This document shows positions 17,368 through 25,925 of a stretch of 64,000 nt of DNA, one piece after another. Below the pieces are notes generated by a model. The model saw only the letters and a list, made by a program, of their open reading frames with translations. It made no database searches and was not told the origin of the DNA. The DNA comes from Acetomicrobium sp. S15 = DSM 107314 (GTDB lineage: Bacteria > Synergistota > Synergistia > Synergistales > Thermosynergistaceae): assembly GCF_016125955.1 (NCBI RefSeq), contig NZ_JADEVE010000091.1:1-64000 (forward strand), read 5' to 3'. Every line of letters starts with the position of its first letter. Position 1 is the first letter of the stretch. A program made the position numbers and the translations under genes.

Positions 17368-18420
17368 TCACCCCGATAGCTTGGAAACCTTCCCGTCATC
17401 GACACACCAAACGGCTCCGGGCCAGCCTTGAATCGGACCGGAGGCTGTCGCCGCAAAAACTTGCCACTTCGCCTCGAGCAAATATCGAAACAGGATATCT
17501 CTTCCCTCTTCGTCGAGTTCTGACGCTACCTCATCGAGTAAGAGCAGTGGGCTTCGCCTGAGTCTCTTCTCTAATACCCTCGACGCGGCTATCATCAGGC
17601 TTATAGCGACGCGTTTTTTGTGGCCTCTGCTCAGATATTTGGCTGGCCTTCCGAGGACGTTTATCGCGAGGTCGTCGCGCTGTGGCCCAACCAGCGGAAC
17701 TCCGCCCCTTTGCTCAAGCCCCCTCAAGTTTTTCCACGACTCCCAAAAAACTTCGAGTAAATCACCTTCACCTTCACAACCACCTTTATGCAAGGATACA
17801 TCGAAGGGAAAGGAGAGTTCAGGTGTCCACTTGACCTCCTCCTGAAGGCATTCGACAGCTTCCTGCCTCTTGGACCATATCCACGCCGCCAGAGGTGCCT
17901 GGACCTTCACAGCAGAGGTGTCGTCCTCTTTAAAGGCTAAAAGTTTAGTTCTGTGCCTTACGAGGCGGTGATGTTCGTTCAATCTATAAACGTAAAGCGG
18001 GTTCAAAGCCGCACATAAGTTATCTATAAAGCGGCGGCGCACCGCAGGGCTGCCGCCGACTAAAGACAGATCTTCCGGCATAAACGCGACGCACGGCAGA
18101 TGGCATCGCAATTCCGAGGCTGACGTGCGTCGCCCATCCCGAGAAAGCGACGACCGTCCATCTATAGAGAGGGTCACCTCTAAAGACTCCTCCCCTTCAA
18201 AGCTGGCAGATATTTGTGCCCTTCCTTCTCCCCACAACACCAAATCGCCGAGGACGCTCCTCCTAAACGGGCCGAAACCGCAGGAAAGGCGAATCGCCTC
18301 TAAAAAATTTGTCTTTCCTGCCCCATTGGGCCCCACCAACAGGTTGAGGTCACCCTCCCAAAACACAGCCTGCGGCTTCAGATTTTTAAAATTAATACAG
18401 GCTATGCGGCTACATAACAT
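17368..18420 (-). CDS. recF: DNA replication and repair protein RecF
   Basis: This 350-residue SMC-like ATPase loads RecA at gaps. Walker A GPNGAGKTNF (~residues 28-37), the signature-type LSRGHKKRVAISLMIA (~270) and Walker B PLLLLDEVASELD (~305) are all visible. The start overlaps the end of dnaN by eleven bases, the standard dnaA-dnaN-recF order. No gyrB follows; mnmG does. Confidence 0.94.
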   Translation of the reverse strand: MLCSRIACINFKNLKPQAVFWEGDLNLLVGPNGAGKTNFLEAIRLSCGFGPFRRSVLGDLVLWGEGRAQISASFEGEESLEVTLSIDGRSSLSRDGRRTSASELRCHLPCVAFMPEDLSLVGGSPAVRRRFIDNLCAALNPLYVYRLNEHHRLVRHRTKLLAFKEDDTSAVKVQAPLAAWIWSKRQEAVECLQEEVKWTPELSFPFDVSLHKGGCEGEGDLLEVFWESWKNLRGLEQRGGVPLVGPQRDDLAINVLGRPAKYLSRGHKKRVAISLMIAASRVLEKRLRRSPLLLLDEVASELDEEGRDILFRYLLEAKWQVFAATASGPIQGWPGAVWCVDDGKVSKLSG

Positions 18421-19576
18421 CTTCCCGCGATGTAGCTCCGAGCGATTGAGCCTCGCCCTCCTGGAGGGTTATCGGCATTAATAAATACCTGAACGTATCG
18501 TCTTTCGGGCGGAGGAGATTCATCTGCCCCGACGGCCCGCAGAACGTGATGAAAGCCTTATCGCTCCCGAGGGCTTGTAATCCGTCGAGGAAATACCGCA
18601 CGTTAAAGATTATGCGCAACTTCTCCCCGCCGATATCGGCGTCGAGTGACTCTACCGCCTCACCGACGTCGGGAGCGACACCGCGCACCACTAATTCCCC
18701 TTCCGGCTCCAAGTCTAATACTACCATCCAGCCATAATTACGCACCATCACGCTCGCACGGTCAAGTGCTCCTTCCAAGGCTATCCTGTCTACTGTCATC
18801 CACGTGGAATAGTCGGGCGATATCATTTTTTCATACGGCGGAAACGTTATATCTACACACCGAACGGTGAACTCCACCCCCGGCATAGAAAAATAGGCTT
18901 GGGAATTATCGTAAGATATATGCAATAACTCTGCATCGTCCATGCTGCCGAGGAGGCGCTCTAAATCCTTCAATCCTTTTATCGGAAGCACTATAGACGC
19001 CACGTCGTCCGGCTTTTCCTCTAATAGGACGCTTGAAATGGAGAGGCGACGAATATCTGTGGTGGCGGTTTCAATTTTATCGCCGTTAACTTTTATCGAT
19101 GCTGCGCTCAAGTACTGAGGAAACTCCTCGCTCGGAGACCCAGAAAACGTCCCCTCTTTTAATAAGCGGATCATGTCTTTTATAGGAAGCGCACACAGCG
19201 GTTTTGCAGTCTTCGATGTGGGTAAAACTGGGAAGTCTTCCGGGGGGTATGTGACAAATGTATAACGACTACGCCCGGTTTCTATATACCCCTTTCCATC
19301 TTCTACATTAAGGACGAACTGTGAATCGGGCAGCTTTTTAATCAACTCTCCGACGATTCTGGCCGGGAGGATTGCCTCTCCTTCCTCGCTAATCACCGCT
19401 CCCTGAGCAAGACAAGTGACGGAGGTCTTCAGATCCGTCGACATTAAAGTGACACTATTATCCTCGGCGCAGCATTTTACACACCCCAATGCCGTGATCG
19501 TAGGTGTGCTTTTTATTGAAGTTTGGGCTAATTGCCAGCTGCGTACAAAGCTTCCTTTATTGACCGAAAGGCGCAC
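18410..19576 (-). CDS. dnaN: DNA polymerase III beta sliding clamp
   Basis: The ~388-residue clamp subunit has three repeated clamp domains, each ~120 residues. Typical landmarks are the N-terminal SFVRSWQLAQTSIKSTPT (~8-25), DLKTSVTCLAQG and the C-terminal LLRPKDDTFRYLLMPI, which lines the partner-binding cleft. GTG at 19576 is preferred to the GTG at 19585 because AGAGGTG lies six bases before it. It is downstream of dnaA, separated by ~220 bases containing DnaA boxes. Confidence 0.94.
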   Translation of the reverse strand: MRLSVNKGSFVRSWQLAQTSIKSTPTITALGCVKCCAEDNSVTLMSTDLKTSVTCLAQGAVISEEGEAILPARIVGELIKKLPDSQFVLNVEDGKGYIETGRSRYTFVTYPPEDFPVLPTSKTAKPLCALPIKDMIRLLKEGTFSGSPSEEFPQYLSAASIKVNGDKIETATTDIRRLSISSVLLEEKPDDVASIVLPIKGLKDLERLLGSMDDAELLHISYDNSQAYFSMPGVEFTVRCVDITFPPYEKMISPDYSTWMTVDRIALEGALDRASVMVRNYGWMVVLDLEPEGELVVRGVAPDVGEAVESLDADIGGEKLRIIFNVRYFLDGLQALGSDKAFITFCGPSGQMNLLRPKDDTFRYLLMPITLQEGEAQSLGATSREDVM

Positions 19577-19640
19577 TCCTATCACCTCTTTTATTTTTAT
19601 ATTTTAAAGAAATAAAAATAGTAGAGTCTGTAGTAAGGCC

Positions 19641-19781
19641 TGTGGAGACTGTGGAAAAACCAATCCAAGAGAGTCGTGATGTGTATTGAGCGATGTGGAG
19701 GATATGTGGAAGGAGCATTGAAGTTATCCACATTATCCACATCATATGAAATTAAATATCCCTGCACGACAGTTATCCACG
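19641..19781. other. DnaA box cluster between dnaA and dnaN (origin part 1)
   Basis: TTATCCACA occurs twice in tandem at 19724-19732 and 19733-19741, and TTATCCACG at 19773-19781. TGTGGA-type half matches occur at 19641, 19650, 19694 and 19704. The stretch between and around them is AT-rich (AAATTAAATAT near 19750). A role in initiation or dnaN control is likely. Confidence 0.75.
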
Positions 19782-19797
19782 AAAAGGCGTCTTTTAT

Positions 19798-21135
19798 TCA
19801 CAACGTTTTCTTAGCTCTATCCACAGCGCCCCGTATCTTTTGATCCTCTTTCATTAATTCCTCTACTTTTCTACATGCATGAAGTACAGTAGTATGATCC
19901 TTCTTTTTAAAAGCTTGGCCTATCTGTTGTAAGCTCAAATCTGTCAACTCTCTCGTCAGATACATGGCAACTTGCCGGCAGAGGGCTATTTCTGCCGTAC
20001 GCTTGGCGCTGCGCATGTCTGAAATCGGTATATTAAACTCGTTTGCCACGAACTCCTGGATCCGCTCTACAGTAACCGGACTCTTGGCTGTGCCCTGGAT
20101 AATGTCTTTTAGCCATTCCGATGCGTTTTCCACCGTTATCGGCTCCGAGTTGAGTTGCGAACAGGCTAATACCCTATTCAACGCCCCTTCGAGTTCTCTT
20201 ATATTGCTCGGTATATGTTGGGCTATAAATACGACCACATCGTCTGGGATGTCTAGTCCTCTCAATTCGGCCTTTTTCCTCAATATAGCGATGCGCGTCT
20301 CGTAATCAGGCGGCTGTATGTCCGTCACCAATCCCCACTCAAAGCGGGAGACCAACCTCTCTTCGACGCTCTGAATTTCCTTCGGCGGCCGGTCGGAGCT
20401 GATGACTATCTGTCTTTTTGCCTCGTGCAAACTGTTAAAAGTGTGGAAGAACTCCTCCTGGGTGCTCTCTTTATTGGCCAAAAACTGGATGTCGTCGATC
20501 AACAGAATGTCTACACCCCTGTATTTCGCCTTGAAATCTTGAGTGCGATTGTTCTGTATCGAAGTTATCAATTCATTTGTGAACTTTTCTGAGCTCACGT
20601 AAGAGACGCGGGCGCTGGAGTTGCTTTTTATGATGTAATGGCCTATTGCGTGCATCAGGTGAGTCTTGCCGAGCCCCACGCCGCCCCATATGAAAAGCGG
20701 GTTGTAAGCCACGCCTGGGCTTTCAGCCACGGCGAGGCTAGCCGCATGGGCCAACCTATTAGACTTCCCGACGACGAAATTCTCGAATATATAAGATTGA
20801 TTTAGTCCTAATCTCTCCGCTGCCACCCCGGTTTGAGGTTGAGAAGCGCGCCGAGCGCGCTTTTGCTCTTCGTCGCGCACTTCGGAATCCACCTTAAGTT
20901 CGATCTTATCTGCTATACCGAGTGTCGACGTAATCTCCTGCAGCGTCTTTAAGAAGCGCGTCTGTATTTGCTCTCTCACGAAGACGTTCGGCACGTCTAT
21001 TATTAATCTGTCTTCTTCTATGCCTAAGGGTAGGCACGTCTTGAGCCAAATCTCGGCCCCACCTCCGCCTTGAGGTGTGATGTTTTTGGTGGCCTCCAAG
21101 ATTTTTCTCCAGGCTATTTCTAAATTCTCAGCCAC
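19798..21135 (-). CDS. dnaA: Chromosomal replication initiator protein DnaA
   Basis: This 445-residue AAA+ initiator opens the origin and helps load the helicase. Domain I occupies residues ~1-85; domain III has Walker A GGVGLGKTHL (~150), Walker B ILLIDDIQFLANK (~210) and sensor motifs; domain IV carries the helix-turn-helix DnaA signature near KKDHTTVLHACRKVEE (~410-425), which reads the 9-base boxes. DnaA boxes lie on both sides of the gene. Everything from here to 407 reads leftward apart from the gene at 8482, and most genes from 23.8 to 40.2 kb read rightward, as expected around a bidirectional origin. Confidence 0.97.
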   Translation of the reverse strand: MAENLEIAWRKILEATKNITPQGGGGAEIWLKTCLPLGIEEDRLIIDVPNVFVREQIQTRFLKTLQEITSTLGIADKIELKVDSEVRDEEQKRARRASQPQTGVAAERLGLNQSYIFENFVVGKSNRLAHAASLAVAESPGVAYNPLFIWGGVGLGKTHLMHAIGHYIIKSNSSARVSYVSSEKFTNELITSIQNNRTQDFKAKYRGVDILLIDDIQFLANKESTQEEFFHTFNSLHEAKRQIVISSDRPPKEIQSVEERLVSRFEWGLVTDIQPPDYETRIAILRKKAELRGLDIPDDVVVFIAQHIPSNIRELEGALNRVLACSQLNSEPITVENASEWLKDIIQGTAKSPVTVERIQEFVANEFNIPISDMRSAKRTAEIALCRQVAMYLTRELTDLSLQQIGQAFKKKDHTTVLHACRKVEELMKEDQKIRGAVDRAKKTL

Positions 21136-21153
21136 GGTCCTTCCCCCTAAAAG

Positions 21154-21370
21154 TTATCCACTGGTCAACCTATATTACCACAGGCGGAGTTAGGAGAGAT
21201 ATCCACATTATCCACAAATTTACACGTGGCTTTGTGGATAACTTTTTGCGAGGCGCCATGAGAAATTGTGGTCTAAATACGAAAGGGTTTAAGTCCTGAC
21301 GAAAGTTGATTAAAGAGGTGTATCTTGTCATTTCCTGATTATCCACCACGATTTCCACAGGTGTGGATAA
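21154..21370. other. Candidate oriC: DnaA box cluster upstream of dnaA (origin part 2)
   Basis: DnaA boxes or one-mismatch versions occur at 21154-21162 (TTATCCACT), 21199-21207 (ATATCCACA), 21208-21216 (TTATCCACA), 21233-21241 (TGTGGATAA, opposite strand), 21339-21347 (TTATCCACC) and 21362-21370 (TGTGGATAA). Six sites in ~220 non-coding bases beside dnaA is strong evidence for an origin. The tandem pair at 21199-21216 matches the pair at 19724-19741 in layout. Confidence 0.85.
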
Positions 21371-21404
21371 TTTTAACGGCAGAGCGCATGTCATTCTATG
21401 GTTC

Positions 21405-22835
21405 TTAACCTCGCTCGTTCGGAGATTTCGGCATCATAAATATCAGCGGCATGGTCGCCATAAAGGCTATCGCCAGACCGATAAAGATCGCGCTAAAGCC
21501 CAAGGCCATGTCGCCGATTTCATGGAGAACCAACGTCGCGATTGTGACGCTCACAGCTCCTCCAGTTTGACGGAACATACCTCTCACGCCCGTTATAGTC
21601 GCAGCCCGCTGTGGCATGAGTTCGATGCAGGCGTTGTTGGCGGCCGGAGATGCAGTCCCCACCCCGATACCCAAGACCAACATGATTGTGTATAAGAGGG
21701 CGGCATTGTTCGGCTTGAAGCCTAAAAGAAACAACCCCACCACGGTAGCTAAACTGCCAACAATCATCGGCCAACGATACCCCCAACGCACGATAAAAAT
21801 ACTCGTCATGACGGAAGAGACTATCATCCCCACAGACCTCGGCGTGAGGAGAAGCCCGCACTCTAAGGCGCTCATTCCGTATACGGAAGTTGCATAGGTC
21901 GGGATGAGCGACAAAACCCCGATGACCGCGGTACCGTAGACGAAGTTATAGACGTTTGCAGCTACAAACGGCTTAGTCTTCAACACCTCGATATCAAGGA
22001 TCGGATCCTTAGCCCTCATTTCATGTCGCAGGAGTAAAACCGCGAAGGCTACGGCGACGGAGAGCATCATCCAGGCCAATCCGAACATCGTCTTATAACC
22101 CATAAGAGTAAGGCCCAACATCAGTGACGCGAGGCTTCCTCCGACCAAAAGTGCTCCTAAGACGTCGATGCTTACGCCCTTTTTTTTGTCAGGATGAAGC
22201 AATAAAGCTGAAAAAATGAGCGCCGTCAAACCTATCGGCACATTCACCCAAAATACAGACCTCCATCCGAAGGAGTCAACGAGCCAGCCGCCCAAGTTCG
22301 GGCCGATTATCTGCCCTATGGGGAAGATACTGCTAAAAAGTCCGATCGCTTTCTGCCTGGACTCGGGAAACTCCTCAGCTACTATGCCGACGGCGGACGG
22401 CATAAAGCCACCACCGCCCAGCGCCTGGATGAGGCGAAAAAGGACAAGCAACTCCACGTTGGGGGCAACGGCGCAGAGCAACGAGCCGAGGACGAAGAGA
22501 ATGAGGCACGACATGAACGTGAATTTCCTCCCCAGGGCATCGCTCACCTTGCCGATTATGGGCATGGTGACGGTGAGCCCGAGTTGGTAAACGCTGATAA
22601 TCCACCCCGCCACGACTATAGACACGTCGAAAAACGCGGTGATCATAGGGAAAGCCACCGCTATAGATGTAGCACTTATAGACGAAAGGATTAAAGATAT
22701 GCTCACAGTTGTGAATATCAAATATCTAAACGTAGAGGTTGCCTCCAAAACCTTAATATACGAGGTCTTTACTTTTTGTGTTTTTAGCCTGCCTTGACTC
22801 TTGCTCCCTTTTTCACACTCCAACTCCACTCGCAT
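21405..22835 (-). CDS. MFS exporter, DHA2 (14-TM) family
   Basis: This 476-residue major facilitator protein has about 14 hydrophobic helices. The DHA2-type motif A GKVSDALGRKFTF lies at ~residues 95-107 and a motif C-like GQIIGPNLGGWLVD at ~170. DHA2 members usually export drugs, dyes or bile salts with proton antiport. The first ~35 residues are polar, and the ribosome site before the ATG at 22835 is weak, so the true start may lie further inside. It faces the origin region, and the heptamer array 22843-22912 lies directly upstream. Confidence 0.87.
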   Translation of the reverse strand: MRVELECEKGSKSQGRLKTQKVKTSYIKVLEATSTFRYLIFTTVSISLILSSISATSIAVAFPMITAFFDVSIVVAGWIISVYQLGLTVTMPIIGKVSDALGRKFTFMSCLILFVLGSLLCAVAPNVELLVLFRLIQALGGGGFMPSAVGIVAEEFPESRQKAIGLFSSIFPIGQIIGPNLGGWLVDSFGWRSVFWVNVPIGLTALIFSALLLHPDKKKGVSIDVLGALLVGGSLASLMLGLTLMGYKTMFGLAWMMLSVAVAFAVLLLRHEMRAKDPILDIEVLKTKPFVAANVYNFVYGTAVIGVLSLIPTYATSVYGMSALECGLLLTPRSVGMIVSSVMTSIFIVRWGYRWPMIVGSLATVVGLFLLGFKPNNAALLYTIMLVLGIGVGTASPAANNACIELMPQRAATITGVRGMFRQTGGAVSVTIATLVLHEIGDMALGFSAIFIGLAIAFMATMPLIFMMPKSPNERG

Positions 22836-22842
22836 TTCTTAT

Positions 22843-22912
22843 GCCTAACGCCTCACATCTTACGCTTTATATCTTACCTATCACATCTCACGCCTTACAT
22901 TTTACATCTTAC
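22843..22912. repeat. Degenerate heptamer tandem array (10 x 7 bp)
   Basis: Ten consecutive 7-base units on the plus strand follow the pattern RYCTYAC (for example ATCTTAC at 22857, 22871 and 22906, GCCTCAC at 22850, GCCTTAC at 22892, ATCTCAC at 22885). Nine of ten units end in AC. The array fills nearly all the space between the MFS start codon and the phosphatase stop at 22922. A related unit (TTCTTAT) precedes it at 22836. Confidence 0.85.
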
Positions 22913-22921
22913 ATTCCTGAT

Positions 22922-23713
22922 TCATATGCGGATTACGTATGCCTCGATTTCAGAATCTATGCGCCCCTCCGGCAAATAGAGGAAAGCCCTGGGCCATCCC
23001 ATTCCGTAGCCGGCAGAGAAGATCGTGACGCAGCGGCCGAAATTCACCTTATACCCGACGTTTGGCACATATTGATGGCCGCGGATCAGGAATCGACAAT
23101 CGAGCAGCGACAAAAACGCCTCCATGGCGCCCTCATCGAAGGAGCGAGTCCCGCCACCCCTCGGCCAATACGACTCGTCTAACGGGTCGTTCCAGAGTAT
23201 TTGAAAGCCTATATCGTCATCTGCCTTGGCCCTTTCGAGCCTCTCTATCTCTTCAGGGACGGGAATCGGCACGCCACCGTGGACGGCGGCCAGCTCTCCA
23301 ACCTTCGCCGCCAAAGGGAGGCTGTCGTACCATAAAAGCAGCGAAGGCAAAGCGCCGATGAGTCCTTTGTTTCTCAATTCGTCGGCGAAGGTATAATGGT
23401 AGTTCATCTCCCAATCCTCGTGGTTTCCCCTTAATAAAATAACACGGTCAGGGCGCTCGAGTTGAAACTCAAGTAGGGCGGTCAGAAGCTCTACGCCAAA
23501 AGCGCCCCTGTCCACGTAATCGCCCAAAAAAAGCCAAAGACACTGGTCATCTTTGGCCCACTCCATGATCTCTTTGAACGAATCGAGCTCTCCGTGGAGG
23601 TCGCCCACGACCAGGAGCGCCCCCAGATTAGGGTGTTCGACGAACGACCCCCTTCGGTCCGGAAGCTCCTCGTTTAACCTTACACCCTCGCGGAGCAACT
23701 CTTCGAACGACAT
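22922..23713 (-). CDS. PPP-family metallophosphatase (serine/threonine protein phosphatase-like)
   Basis: The ~263-residue protein has the full PPP motif set: GDLHGE (~residue 37), GDYVDRG (~65), RGNHEDWE (~95), HGGVP (~150) and RGHQY (~220). These bind two metals and hydrolyse phosphoesters, usually phospho-Ser/Thr or diadenosine tetraphosphate. ATG at 23713 is preferred because GAGGGG lies seven bases upstream; ATG at 23719 is too close. It is divergent from the DHH gene with a ~73-base shared promoter region. The substrate is not known. Confidence 0.87.
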   Translation of the reverse strand: MSFEELLREGVRLNEELPDRRGSFVEHPNLGALLVVGDLHGELDSFKEIMEWAKDDQCLWLFLGDYVDRGAFGVELLTALLEFQLERPDRVILLRGNHEDWEMNYHYTFADELRNKGLIGALPSLLLWYDSLPLAAKVGELAAVHGGVPIPVPEEIERLERAKADDDIGFQILWNDPLDESYWPRGGGTRSFDEGAMEAFLSLLDCRFLIRGHQYVPNVGYKVNFGRCVTIFSAGYGMGWPRAFLYLPEGRIDSEIEAYVIRI

Positions 23714-23786
23714 CTCCATACCCCCTCGCTTTGTCACATGAGATAAAATAAACGAAAAAGGCGAGAGAAAGAAGGTTTTTGGACGA

Positions 23787-24803
23787 ATGATGTCACATCC
23801 GGTTACGCACATAATAAGCCACACAGACCTCGACGGCGTGACCGCCGCTGCCGTTGCTTGGCATGCCCATTACCCTGAAGGCATGCCGATAAAGGTGACG
23901 CTTGCTGGCTATGGCGAAGTGGACGACTTGATGGTGGAGTCGGTCCAGGAGGGTTACAGGGTCGTTGTCTTGGACCTCTTCTGCCAGCGCCAAAAGACCG
24001 TAGATTTCATCGACGGCGCCTTTAAAGAGGGGGATGAACCCATCCTCTTCGACCATCACAAGAGCACGATGGAGCGCTACGGCAACCGCCCATGGCTGGT
24101 GATAGACACGAACGCCTGCGCCGCTAAGGTGTATTATCGATGGGCCGTGGAGCACCTTCCGCAAGAAAAGGCGAGGAAGATAGCCCAGCTTGCTGACATC
24201 GTAGAGATCGCAAACGACAGAGACCTGTGGCTCGGCGAGCGCGCCGAAAGCCGTCTGTGGCAGGCGCTGATCTCTCTCTCCGATCCCTGGAGCGTGCTTT
24301 TGAGGCTGATCTCCACTCCCGACGGTGCTCTGTCTGAGGGGGAGAGAGAGGCCGCCCTTGCCTTTGTGCGCGACCAGGAGGAAAGGTTCAGCCGCGCCAT
24401 GGAGAAGGTGCGCCGCTTCAGAAACGACTTGGTCCTCGTGGGGCCGGACATGCTCAAATTCGGAGACGTCTCAGACTTCTGCGGCCTGGTTTTAGATCGC
24501 ACCCCTGACCCGCCCAAATTGGTCGCGGTGGCGAACAAAAAGGCCACGGGCGAATGGGCGGTCTCTTTGAGGAGCAGGGACGGTTTGGCCGGAGAGTTGG
24601 TGGGAATACTAAGGGATGGAAAGAAAGTGCGCGGCGGAGGACATGGCGATGCCGCAGCTCTGTACTTCCCCCCCCATTACAACACCGACCAAATAGGGGA
24701 GACGCTCCTCTCCGGGCTTAAGGCAGTCGCGGAGAGGGGGCGTTCCATGGGCGTGACGCTTGGCGATATGTTAAACCTCCTTGAGAGAGGGGAAGGAAAA
24801 TGA
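23787..24803 (+). CDS. DHH-family phosphoesterase
   Basis: This 338-residue protein of the DHH superfamily (RecJ, oligoribonuclease NrnA and cyclic-di-AMP phosphodiesterase relatives) shows the N-terminal SHTDLDGVTAA (~11-21) and the diagnostic LFDHHKS (~87-93). A C-terminal RRGGGHGDAAA-like patch (VRGGGHGDAAALY, ~285) corresponds to the DHHA1 substrate loop. Members cleave short RNAs, cyclic dinucleotides or pyrophosphate. ATG codons at 23787 and 23790 are equally possible. It overlaps the next gene by four bases, forming an operon. Confidence 0.87.
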   Translation: MMSHPVTHIISHTDLDGVTAAAVAWHAHYPEGMPIKVTLAGYGEVDDLMVESVQEGYRVVVLDLFCQRQKTVDFIDGAFKEGDEPILFDHHKSTMERYGNRPWLVIDTNACAAKVYYRWAVEHLPQEKARKIAQLADIVEIANDRDLWLGERAESRLWQALISLSDPWSVLLRLISTPDGALSEGEREAALAFVRDQEERFSRAMEKVRRFRNDLVLVGPDMLKFGDVSDFCGLVLDRTPDPPKLVAVANKKATGEWAVSLRSRDGLAGELVGILRDGKKVRGGGHGDAAALYFPPHYNTDQIGETLLSGLKAVAERGRSMGVTLGDMLNLLERGEGK

Positions 24804-25918
24804 GTGGGATCAAAGTAGCCGTCTTTTACGCCTCCGTGGGTACCGGCCACAAAAGCGCCGCCAAAGCCATATCGGACTGGTTTCGCCGCGAGGTCTCTGG
24901 AGCTGAGACAATGTGCGTGGATACGCTCACTTACGCATCCCCCTTGGTGCGCGGCCTGTACGCCCGCTCCTACTTGGAGATGGTGCGGCGCGTCCCGCAG
25001 CTCTGGGGGTATCTGTATGAGGCGATGGACACTCCCGATGCCATCGATGGCCTTTTGGCCACCATAAACGAGCTCACAGAAAGGTTGAATTTGCGCAAGC
25101 TTCTCCTGGCGCTCGCCGAGTTCGACCCTCAGGCCGTCTTTTTCACCCACTTCTTCGGGGCCTCCGTAGTGGCCGACGCGCTTCAGGGGCAACGGCCGGT
25201 CTTTTACGTGAACACCGATTTTTTGAGTCACATCTTTCACAGAAATTTGAGCTTTTCGGGGTGGTTCGTGGCGAGCGACGAGGCCAAGCACCAATATGCC
25301 GCAGATGGCATAGACGGGAATCGCGTGGTTGTCTCGGGCATACCCGTGGACCCTATATACCTGTCTCCGCCCACCAAAGAAGAAGGGAGGCGCTTTTTGG
25401 GCATAAGCGGTGATTCTCCTATGTTCTTGGTGATGGGAGGAGGGATAGGCGTAGGTCCTTTTAGCGAGGTCTTGGATTCGCTAAGCCAGTTAGACGGGTG
25501 CCTCGTATTCGCCCTGTGCGGCAACAACAAAAACCTCTTCGAGAGGTTGAGCGAACGCTACAGGGGGCATGAAGGAGTGCGCGTGTTAGGCTTCGTGAGC
25601 GGCATGCCCTACTACTATGCCGCAGCCGATGCGGTGATCATGAAACCGGGTGGACTTTCCACGTCGGAATTGCTCTGCGTAGGGTCCCCGCTGATATTGT
25701 GGGGGCCCATCCCTGGGCAGGAGCAGCGCAACAGCGACTATCTGTTGGACCGAAGGGCGGCGCGCATGATATTCGAGCCGCGCAGGGCGGCGCAAAAGGT
25801 GAGGGAGATCTTAAAAGACGAAAGCGCCTTGACCGACCTGAGGGCCAACATGGCTCGCATCGCCCGGCCCGATGCCGGAAGAGCGATAGTGCGCCATACG
25901 CTCGAATGGATAAGGTGA
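24800..25918 (+). CDS. Glycosyltransferase, MGDG synthase/UgtP/MurG-like
   Basis: The 372-residue protein is a GT-B glycosyltransferase of the monogalactosyldiacylglycerol synthase type. The N-terminal YASVGTGHKSAAKAI (~8-23) is the acceptor-side glycine loop. The C-terminal half has GGGIGVGPF (~210), GFVSGMPYYYAAADAVIMKPGGLSTSEL (~260-287, landmark residues) and PGQEQRNSDYLL. Such enzymes transfer hexose to diacylglycerol at the membrane. It overlaps the DHH gene (ATGA) and is followed seven bases later by the ADP-ribosylglycohydrolase gene. Confidence 0.88.
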   Translation: MSGIKVAVFYASVGTGHKSAAKAISDWFRREVSGAETMCVDTLTYASPLVRGLYARSYLEMVRRVPQLWGYLYEAMDTPDAIDGLLATINELTERLNLRKLLLALAEFDPQAVFFTHFFGASVVADALQGQRPVFYVNTDFLSHIFHRNLSFSGWFVASDEAKHQYAADGIDGNRVVVSGIPVDPIYLSPPTKEEGRRFLGISGDSPMFLVMGGGIGVGPFSEVLDSLSQLDGCLVFALCGNNKNLFERLSERYRGHEGVRVLGFVSGMPYYYAAADAVIMKPGGLSTSELLCVGSPLILWGPIPGQEQRNSDYLLDRRAARMIFEPRRAAQKVREILKDESALTDLRANMARIARPDAGRAIVRHTLEWIR

Positions 25919-25925
25919 AAGGGCG

